NCBI GenBank assembly: GCA_002841945.1
Contig: PHBI01000020.1
Coordinates: forward strand, 1-51,914
DNA: 51,914 bases
Source: Deltaproteobacteria bacterium HGW-Deltaproteobacteria-14
Lineage (GTDB): Bacteria; Myxococcota_A; UBA9042; PHBI01
Reading direction: 5' to 3'
Every line of letters begins with the position of its first letter. Position 1 is the stretch's first letter. Below, piece after piece: positions 1 through 6,124 of this stretch. The translations under genes and the position numbers were made by a program. Below the pieces are notes generated by a model. It was not told where the DNA came from. It did no database searches and was given only the letters and a program-made list of their open reading frames with translations.

Positions 1-766
1 CGACGTCGGTCTCCTGGCCGTTCGTGACGCCGTCGTCGCAGGCCGGCGCCTGGCAGACGCCGTCCGTACACACGCCGCTCAGGCAGTCGCTCGCGCCGGC
101 GCAGCCCTGCCCGGCGCCGCACGCGGAGCAGCTCCCGCCGCAGTCCACGTCCGTCTCGTCGCCGTTCGGGACGCCGTCGCCGCAGCATTCGCCGGGCGTG
201 TCACAGCTCCCGGCGCCGGTCGGCATGACGACGATCTCGAAGTTGAACCGCCCGCAGTCACTGCACACGCAGCCGCCATAGGACAGGCCGCCATGAAAAT
301 CGAGGCGCTGCCCGTCATGACTGAAATGGGCGCCATCCGGCTCGCTGCCGATGCTGCCGCTCGCGTCGACGATCTCCCAGCCTTCGGACACCTCTACGTA
401 GCCGTCGACCCACGCGGGACCGCGGTCGCCACCCGTCAGGTAGAGGGTCGTCGCGCCGGTCTCGGGGTCGAAGCTCCGCCGGCTGATCGAGTAGGCGTTG
501 TAGGAGGCGCTGTCGCAGCAGCCGAAGCTGCTGCACCAGGGGACCTCGTAGTCCGTCGCGCCCGTGCCGAGCTCTGCGAAACCGACATCGCCGATGGTCC
601 CGCGCACACCGAACACGTAGTAGGGCTGAGTGGTGGGAACCGAGGCCGAGCCGGTGAAAGAGGCGCTCACGTAGCCGGAATCGGCTAGCGCCGAGCTGCT
701 GGGCAGCCAAGCGATTCCGCCGGCGAGGAGGGCGACGGCCAACAACACGTCGAGGCGAGATCGCAT
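1..766 (-). CDS. secreted Cys-rich repeat protein, 3' end cut off by window edge
   Basis: An open frame runs from an ATG at 766 to the left edge without a stop (255 codons visible). The first 28 residues form a clear Sec signal peptide (MRSRLDVLLAVALLAGG..., cleavage after the second ALA-like motif near residue 28). A beta-rich domain of about 150 residues follows, with a CCxxxSY motif and a CVCSDCGRF segment. From about residue 197 come Cys-rich units of the form DGVPNGDETDVDCGG followed by CxxC and a DCLSGVC element; a second unit starts at the edge. This repeat style is common in secreted myxobacterial proteins (family knowledge). The repeats suggest an extracellular or surface role, but no enzyme function is visible. 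The full length is unknown. The gene downstream of the promoter region is alone on this side. Confidence 0.8.
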   Translation of the reverse strand, partial: MRSRLDVLLAVALLAGGIAWLPSSSALADSGYVSASFTGSASVPTTQPYYVFGVRGTIGDVGFAELGTGATDYEVPWCSSFGCCDSASYNAYSISRRSFDPETGATTLYLTGGDRGPAWVDGYVEVSEGWEIVDASGSIGSEPDGAHFSHDGQRLDFHGGLSYGGCVCSDCGRFNFEIVVMPTGAGSCDTPGECCGDGVPNGDETDVDCGGSCSACGAGQGCAGASDCLSGVCTDGVCQAPACDDGVTNGQETDV

Positions 767-1223
767 AATGGGTTCCCTATGGTGCTGTGCGTGGCGAGGG
801 CAGTGTCCCGGGGCCTCCTCAGCCTACAACGCGCCCGGGCTATCGACAAGCACGCCGCACTCCGCAGGAGGTTATATTCCCCAGATGCTGCGCGCACTTG
901 CGCGTCGTTCACGCTCGAGCACGGAGGGCAGCGCTGTGTCGTCGTGGAGCGCTCCGACTTCAGTCGCTCGGCAGGGGGACGTCGGTCGATGGCCCGGAGG
1001 GCCGCCCGGAGCGGCGCGGGGACGGCCTGGGGTGCCCCACTCCCGACGCCCCTCGCGACCGGCCGGACCGGCCACGGTCAGGCCCTCGCGAGCGGTCCAA
1101 TCCCATCCGGCACGGCCGCGCATTCGATATCGCGCTGTGTCACCGTGCAGACTGATTGGTATATACTTACTGCTCGTCGCCGTGCGACCGCCGTCGCCGT
1201 CACCGGCCAGGCTCCGGTGCCGG
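767..1223. other. intergenic region upstream of the Cys-rich protein
   Basis: This 457-base stretch lies between the end of the CruF-like gene and the start of the Cys-rich protein, both on the minus strand. Open frames here on either strand have low-complexity Arg/Pro/Ala composition and no recognisable domain, so I call none. Two AT-richer islands stand out in the GC-rich background, near 1150-1170 and 873-880 (TATAAC on the minus strand at the second). They could be promoter -10 elements, but I found no matching -35 element. Confidence 0.5.
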
Positions 1224-2060
1224 TCAGCCGCTGGTGACCTGCGTCGGCGCGCGCCAGGACTGGGCGGTCATGACGAGGTAGGGCGGCGCGAAGGCGAGGG
1301 CGTAGGCGACGAGCGCCCAGGCGTCGGCGCCGTGCAGCGCCAGCAGCACGAAGAAGAAGCCCGCTGCGGGCACCCGCAGGAGCAGCTCCACCCGCGGGAC
1401 CCGTGCCCCCGCGCCGCGGCGCCACGACAGCGCGGCGAGGGTGAGCGAGAGCGCCCACGCGAGCCCCACCACGGGCCACGGGTCGATGGTGCCGTTGACC
1501 CAGCGCAGGGCTCCCCACCAGGTCGCTAGCAGCAGCAGGTGGACGCCGCCCGACGCGATGGGGAACACCCAGGCGACCGAGCGCCGGCGCTGCCCGAAGA
1601 CCAGCATCGCGAGCCCGGCGTAGAAGGCCCAGCCGAGGATCCCGATGGGGGGCACGGCGAAGAGCCCTGGCTCGGTCCACCACCACAGCCCGGACTGCAC
1701 GGCGATGGGCTCGATCAGCGAGGCGTCGGCCAGCACGATGAGCGCGCCGACCAGCGGGACGTGGCGCGGGTCGCGGGTGAGGCGCCGGGCCAGGTCCCAG
1801 GCCGAGTGGATGACCACCGGCCAGATGGCGATGATGAGCAGCGGCACCTGGTCGAGGAACAGGCTCCAGCGCGGGGAGTAGGCGTAGAAGTGGTAGGCGC
1901 GGATGCAGGCGTCCTCGCCGATCCACGCGCCGACGGCCAGCACCAGCAGGCGCAGCAAAAACGCCCGCGGCTCCGGGTCGCGGCGCACGCGCACGACCAG
2001 GTACAGGGCGACGATGGCGACGCAGGCTAGCTCGAGTGCGATCATGGGGCGTCCGATCAT
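1224..2060 (-). CDS. polytopic membrane protein resembling the CruF/carotenoid biosynthesis family
   Basis: This is an integral membrane protein of 278 residues with about seven hydrophobic segments. The segment LIEPIAVQSGLWWW followed by FAVPPIGILGW resembles the hallmark (D-P-V-A ... G-x-W-x-W ... F-G-x-P-x-x-N-F-x-G-W) of the CruF/DUF422 family, which hydrates C50 or acyclic carotenoid ends in archaea and bacteria. I chose the ATG at 2060 because it overlaps the stop of the upstream UbiA gene as ATGA, the usual sign of translational coupling; an ATG at 2045 would remove only five residues. Pairing with a UbiA-family prenyltransferase matches the lycopene elongase/CruF pairing known from haloarchaea. 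The family assignment rests on a short motif and topology, so the substrate is open. Confidence 0.55.
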   Translation of the reverse strand: MIGRPMIALELACVAIVALYLVVRVRRDPEPRAFLLRLLVLAVGAWIGEDACIRAYHFYAYSPRWSLFLDQVPLLIIAIWPVVIHSAWDLARRLTRDPRHVPLVGALIVLADASLIEPIAVQSGLWWWTEPGLFAVPPIGILGWAFYAGLAMLVFGQRRRSVAWVFPIASGGVHLLLLATWWGALRWVNGTIDPWPVVGLAWALSLTLAALSWRRGAGARVPRVELLLRVPAAGFFFVLLALHGADAWALVAYALAFAPPYLVMTAQSWRAPTQVTSG

Positions 2061-2944
2061 GGGGCGTTGACGCCCGGCAGGCCCGCGACCACCCACAGGT
2101 GATAGGCGACCAGCAGCGCCGCGCCATACCAGGTCAGGCGGATGCAGTCCGCCGAGGTGATCCCGCGCCGCACCGCGCGCCTATAGTAAACAAAGTTGAC
2201 AATCGGCGCGAGGATCATGACGAACACCCGCCACGGCACGACCCCGGACGCGAAGCCGGCCGCCAGCGCGGCGGCGCTCGCCAGGATGAGCCCGTCGATG
2301 ATGCGCATGGCCCCCGCGGCGCCGTGCACGACGGGGTAGGTGTTCACCCCGGCGGCGCGGTCCCCCGGCTCGTCGCGCAGGTCGTAGATGACCTCGTAGC
2401 TCAGCTCGAAGAGCACGAAGAACGCCCCGCTCGCCCACAGGGTCGCCGCCGTGATGCCCGGCGCGAGGGTCGCGCCCCAGTCGGCCTGGGCCGCGAGCGG
2501 GTAGAGAAAGACCGTGATGATGAAGCCCGCCGCGCTGGCGCTGTTCTTGAAGAAGTACAGCTGCTTGATGCGCCGCCGGCCGGGCAGGATGGGCCAGTTG
2601 TAGGCCAGCCCGAGGGCGTGATAGGCGACGCGCAGGCCCGTGATCTCAGGATAGATCCACGCCGTCAGGGCGAAGGATCCGGCGAGCAGGGCGAAGCCGA
2701 AGATGACCAGCGCGCGTCGGTGAGCGTCGACGAAGCCGACGCCGGTGATGCGGTTCACCCGGTCCTCGGCGAGGTCCACCACGCGGTTGAGCAGGTTCAC
2801 GATGAACCAGTCGAGCGCGCAGATGGCGGCCAGTGCCCAGGGGTAGGCCCCGGTGAAGAGCCACCCGAAGGTGAACGTCCCGAGGGCCGCGATGGCGACG
2901 ATGTGGAGCCGGCTGACGCTGGCGAAGACGCGTAGGAAGTCCAT
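2057..2944 (-). CDS. UbiA-family membrane prenyltransferase
   Basis: This 295-residue polytopic membrane protein has both Asp-rich motifs of the UbiA superfamily: N53xxxD57xxxD61 in NRVVDLAED and D188xxD191xxxD195 in YDLRDEPGD. These motifs bind the Mg-diphosphate of the prenyl donor. The length is typical for UbiA enzymes. It is the first gene of a two-gene unit; its TGA overlaps the ATG of the CruF-like gene by four bases. Candidate roles are elongation of a carotenoid such as lycopene, as in lycopene elongases, or prenylation of a quinone or (bacterio)chlorophyll-like acceptor. The CruF-like neighbour favours the carotenoid role, by inference. No phytoene synthase or desaturase lies in the window. 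There is no strong ribosome-binding site before the ATG. Confidence 0.8.
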   Translation of the reverse strand: MDFLRVFASVSRLHIVAIAALGTFTFGWLFTGAYPWALAAICALDWFIVNLLNRVVDLAEDRVNRITGVGFVDAHRRALVIFGFALLAGSFALTAWIYPEITGLRVAYHALGLAYNWPILPGRRRIKQLYFFKNSASAAGFIITVFLYPLAAQADWGATLAPGITAATLWASGAFFVLFELSYEVIYDLRDEPGDRAAGVNTYPVVHGAAGAMRIIDGLILASAAALAAGFASGVVPWRVFVMILAPIVNFVYYRRAVRRGITSADCIRLTWYGAALLVAYHLWVVAGLPGVNAP

Positions 2945-3377
2945 CGCCGGGCGTTAAATCACAGGTGCGGCGCCGCCGGGCAAAAATCGCGCAGGCTCGG
3001 CTCGGCGGCGTCGGGGATGTCGGGCTGTTGGCGTGGGCCGCGGGCGCGGCCGGCAGCAGCGCGGGGAACAGCATCGGGGTCACGCCGTGGTCCCGCCGGT
3101 CGGCCGTCGAGGACGCAGGTCCGCCCGAGACGACGCCGTTTCGCACCCCGCGAGGGCCGCCCCGGCCCCGCTCGCGCTGCCTCGCTGCCGGGGCGCGCGC
3201 CCGCGACCCCGAGTGATCGTCATCCTCCCGCCAAACCAAGTGTGACGGCGCTCGGGCGCGGTGCGAGCGGATCACACCGAGCGCCGCGGGACGGTTCACG
3301 GGTCCACAGAGCGCAGCGCTTGTGGTGGATCGGCGGCGGTGGCAGGGTCCGGCGTGGCCGACCTGAGAGGTGATGTG
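2945..3377. other. divergent intergenic region
   Basis: These 433 bases separate the minus-strand UbiA unit from the plus-strand beta-propeller lipoprotein and should hold both promoters. I see no credible gene: open frames have biased Arg/Ala/Pro composition. Next to the UbiA start the minus strand reads GATTTAAC, a possible -10-like element. GAGAGG at 3365-3370 is the ribosome-binding site of the plus-strand gene. Confidence 0.5.
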
Positions 3378-4370
3378 ATGAAGCGAGATCGTATCCTCTG
3401 TGCGTGTGTGGCGCTGACGCTAGCGGGCTGCGGGACGGACGGTGGCGCGGTGGCGGACTCGGTCGACGACACCGACGTCGCCGCGGACACCGCCAGCCCC
3501 GACGCGGTCGACGTCGACGACACGGCGGCCCCGGTCGAGTGGACCACCGGGAGCTCAGGGACCAACGAGGATCTGAACGCCGTCGCCTGGGGAGACTCGG
3601 GCTTCGTCGCGGTGGGGAGAAACGGCGTCATTCGCGTGTCTGAAACCGGGCAGGCGTGGCAAACGGTCCTGTCCCCGACCGGCCACGCCCTGCGCGGGGT
3701 CATCTGGGACGGCGTCCAGTACGTCGCGGTGGGGGACGCGGGCACCGTCCTCACCTCGACCCTCGGCGACCAGTGGCTCGTCCGGGACGCGGCCGCCACG
3801 GCGACCTCCGCCGCGCTCTCCGGCGTCGCCTACGCCGACGGCACCTACGTCGCGGTCGGCGACGGGGGCACCATCCTCAGGTCGACCACCCAGGCCGTCG
3901 GGTGGCAGGAACAGACCAGCGGCACCAGCGCGGCGCTGCTCGCCGTCACCCGCGGTCCAGCCCGCTTCGTGGCCGTCGGCGCGGCAGGCACCGCGCTGTC
4001 ATCGGCCGACGGCGCCGCCTGGGAGGCCGCCGACCCAGGCACGGACTACGACCTCGCGGCCGTCGCCTACTGGACCGGGTTCTTCGTCGCGGGCGGCAAC
4101 ATCGGGCTCTACACGTCGCCCGACGGCGCGGCCCCCTGGACCCAGCGCACCGTCGACGGCGCCGTCGGCGTGGTCGTGACCGGCTTCGGCGGCGGGCCCT
4201 ACCAGCTGCTCGCCGTCACCCACACCGGCGACGTGCTCGCCTCCCCCAACGGCCTCGACTGGTCGTTCGAGGGGGATCGCCTGACCTCCGCCGTCCTCCA
4301 CGGCGTCGCCTACGGTGGCGGCCGCTGGGTCGTCGTCGGTCAGGCGGGCGCCCTGTTCACGTCGCCCTGA
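3378..4370 (+). CDS. beta-propeller lipoprotein (YCF48/BNR-like repeats)
   Basis: This is a predicted outer-membrane or surface lipoprotein of 330 residues. I chose the ATG at 3378 because it follows GAGAGG by seven bases and starts a typical lipoprotein signal (MKRDRILCACVALTLAGC) with an LAGC lipobox. After the Cys comes an Asp/Thr/Ala-rich linker (about residues 20-50). Six or so repeats of about 45 residues then follow, each with a core like VAVGDGGTILRS preceded by a Val-Ala-Tyr/Trp strand and followed by an x-G-x-x-W element. This is the pattern of YCF48-like or BNR-type beta-propeller blades. Such proteins usually bind ligands or serve as scaffolds; no catalytic motif is visible. The gene stands alone, with the radical SAM gene 110 bases downstream on the same strand. 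Confidence 0.8.
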   Translation: MKRDRILCACVALTLAGCGTDGGAVADSVDDTDVAADTASPDAVDVDDTAAPVEWTTGSSGTNEDLNAVAWGDSGFVAVGRNGVIRVSETGQAWQTVLSPTGHALRGVIWDGVQYVAVGDAGTVLTSTLGDQWLVRDAAATATSAALSGVAYADGTYVAVGDGGTILRSTTQAVGWQEQTSGTSAALLAVTRGPARFVAVGAAGTALSSADGAAWEAADPGTDYDLAAVAYWTGFFVAGGNIGLYTSPDGAAPWTQRTVDGAVGVVVTGFGGGPYQLLAVTHTGDVLASPNGLDWSFEGDRLTSAVLHGVAYGGGRWVVVGQAGALFTSP

Positions 4371-4447
4371 GCCCGGCGGGTCGCCGCCCCGGAGCCCGCG
4401 GCCGCGAGCCCGGGACCGGTCGCTTGTCCCGACTCGGCTCCGCCGAT

Positions 4448-4468
4448 AGGCTATCGCCACGATAGCCT
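4448..4468 (+). promoter_or_regulatory. perfect 9-base inverted repeat just before the radical SAM ribosome-binding site
   Basis: Arms AGGCTATCG and CGATAGCCT are separated by CCA. The repeat is AT-rich for this genome and ends directly before the GGAGG at 4469-4473. It could be an operator or an mRNA hairpin next to the Shine-Dalgarno sequence. A weak promoter match lies at 4424-4452 (TTGTCC, 17-base spacer, TAGGCT), which would put the -10 inside the left arm. The repeat is certain from sequence; its role is inference. Confidence 0.5.
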
Positions 4469-4480
4469 GGAGGCATGGGT

Positions 4481-6064
4481 ATGGCCACGCAGCTTCACGA
4501 CCCCACGAGCCGAGCCCGCGCGCGGGCCGAGGCGATGAACTGGAAGCCGCGCAACGTCGTCTGGGAGCTCACCCTCGCCTGCAACCTCCGCTGCGGGCAC
4601 TGCGGCTCCCGGGCCGGTGAGGCGCGCGCCGACGAGCTGACGACCGAGGAGGCCCTGCGCGTCGCCGGCGAGCTCGCCGCCCTCGGCGCAGAGCTCGTGA
4701 CGCTGTCCGGCGGCGAGCCGACCCTGCGCCCGGACTGGGACCTCATCGCGAGCGCTTTGGTCGAGCGCGGCGTCCGCGTCAACCTCGTGACCAACGGCTG
4801 GACCCGGACCGAGGCCGACGCCACCGCCCTCGCGCGCCGCGTGCGCGCCGCCGGCCTCAGCAACGTCGGCGTCAGCCTCGACGGCCCCGAGGCCATCCAC
4901 GACCGCGTGCGCGGCAAGGGCACCTTCCGCCGCTCCCGCGCCACCCTCCAGCGCCTCGTCGCCGAGGGCGTCTCCGTCGGCGTCCTGACCACCATCCAGC
5001 GCCTCAACCTCAACCACCTCGAGGAGACGCGCGCCGCCGCGGCCGAGGCCGGGGCCTCCATGTGGCGCCTCCAGCTGGGCAAGCCCATGGGCAGCCTGGC
5101 CGATCGCCCCGACTGGACCCTCGCCCCCGAGGATCTGCTGACCCTCATCCCGCGCCTCGCCCGCATGAAGCGCGAGCCCGGCCCGGCCCTCTTCGTCGGC
5201 GACTCCCTCGGCTACTACGGCTCCCACGACAAGGTGCTGCGTGGGCGCGGCTGGCGCGGTCGCGACGAGTGCTGGCGCGGCTGCCAGGCCGGCATGCAGG
5301 CGCTCGGCATCGAGTCGGACGGCGGCCTCAAGGGCTGCCTCTCGCTCCAGGCCAAGCCCGGCGGCCGCGACGTCTTCCGCGAGGCGAGCGTGCGGGACGC
5401 GCCGCTCGCCGACCTCTGGTACCGCCCCGGGATGTTCGCCTACAACCGCGACTTCGAGGCCTCCTCGCTCACCGGCTTCTGCGGCGGCTGCCGCCACGCC
5501 AAGGCCTGCCGCGGCGGCGCGCGCTGCGTGTCGGCGGCCTTCACCGGCGCCCTCGCCGAGGACCCCTACTGCTACCATCGGGTCGCCAGCCTCGCCCGGG
5601 GCGAGTGGCGCCGCGACCTGGTCCAGCACGCCGCCGCCGCGGCCGCGGTGTTCTCGCTGTCCGTCGGCGCGGCCTGCGGCGACGCGGCGACCACGCCGGG
5701 CGTGATCGACGACGGCGCCTCGGTCAGCGACGTGGACGCGACGCCGGACGCGGCGGTCAGCGACACCGTCGGCCTCGACACCGCCGCGCCCCCGGCCGAC
5801 AGCGCCGTCATCGACACCTGCTGCGAGACCGACTACGGCCTGCCGCCGGACACCATCACCCCCGACGCCCACGCGCTCGACACCGCCGAGCCCCCGGAGG
5901 ACACGACGGCCGTCGACGCGTGCTGCGAGACGGACTACGGCCTGCCGCCCGACGCGTCCCCCGCCGACACCTCGCCGGCCACGGACGCCGACGCGGTCGA
6001 CTGCACGGACGTCTGCTGCGACTGCGATTACGGCGTCCCGCCGCCGCCCGAGTGCTGCCCCTGA
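4481..6064 (+). CDS. radical SAM/SPASM enzyme with a fused Cys-rich CCxxDYGxPP repeat tail
   Basis: This is a 527-residue protein. I chose the ATG at 4481 because GGAGG lies seven bases upstream; the ATG at 4475 is too close to it. Residues 34-41 (CNLRCGHC) are the CxxxCxxC motif that binds the radical SAM iron-sulfur cluster, followed by LSGGEP, the SAM-binding GGE motif. A SPASM-type auxiliary-cluster region spans about residues 264-364, with Cys at 264, 268, 286, 334, 337, 343, 349 and 364. Radical SAM/SPASM proteins commonly modify peptides. From about residue 372 the frame continues without a start codon into a lipoprotein-signal-like segment (RRDLVQHAAAA...SVGAAC), an Asp/Thr-rich linker, and three repeats: CCETDYGLPPD at 447, the same at 481, and CCDCDYGVPP at 512, ending in ECCP. 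The tail looks like a modified-peptide precursor fused to its own maturase. That role is inference. Confidence 0.85.
   Translation: MATQLHDPTSRARARAEAMNWKPRNVVWELTLACNLRCGHCGSRAGEARADELTTEEALRVAGELAALGAELVTLSGGEPTLRPDWDLIASALVERGVRVNLVTNGWTRTEADATALARRVRAAGLSNVGVSLDGPEAIHDRVRGKGTFRRSRATLQRLVAEGVSVGVLTTIQRLNLNHLEETRAAAAEAGASMWRLQLGKPMGSLADRPDWTLAPEDLLTLIPRLARMKREPGPALFVGDSLGYYGSHDKVLRGRGWRGRDECWRGCQAGMQALGIESDGGLKGCLSLQAKPGGRDVFREASVRDAPLADLWYRPGMFAYNRDFEASSLTGFCGGCRHAKACRGGARCVSAAFTGALAEDPYCYHRVASLARGEWRRDLVQHAAAAAAVFSLSVGAACGDAATTPGVIDDGASVSDVDATPDAAVSDTVGLDTAAPPADSAVIDTCCETDYGLPPDTITPDAHALDTAEPPEDTTAVDACCETDYGLPPDASPADTSPATDADAVDCTDVCCDCDYGVPPPPECCP
5819..6061 (+). repeat. three coding repeats of CCxxDYGxPP in the radical SAM tail
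   Basis: The repeat cores encode CCETDYGLPPD (from 5819), CCETDYGLPPD (from 5921) and CCDCDYGVPPPPECC (from 6014), with periods of 34 and 31 codons. The spacers are Asp/Thr/Ala/Pro-rich and diverged while the cores are conserved, which suggests selection on the core rather than simple DNA duplication. Confidence 0.8.
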
Positions 6065-6095
6065 CGAACGGTGCGCCGCAGCAAGCGGGCCGCGT

Positions 6096-6118
6096 CTCGC
6101 GGGCGTGGAGGCCGCGAG
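6096..6118. terminator. possible bidirectional hairpin between convergent genes
   Basis: CTCGCGG (96-102) pairs with CCGCGAG (112-118 within 6112-6118) in the 60-base gap between the convergent radical SAM and LamG lipoprotein genes. There is no T-run on either side, so a terminator role is only likely from position. Confidence 0.3.
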
Positions 6119-6124
6119 CCGGCG

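Noticed and set aside
768..1529. Plus-strand frames in the gap near 767-1237, one with AGGAGG upstream of an ATG at 883
   Set aside because: The ribosome-binding site is 13 bases away, the products are Arg/Pro/Ser-rich without domains, and the longer frame runs into the CruF-like gene in antisense.
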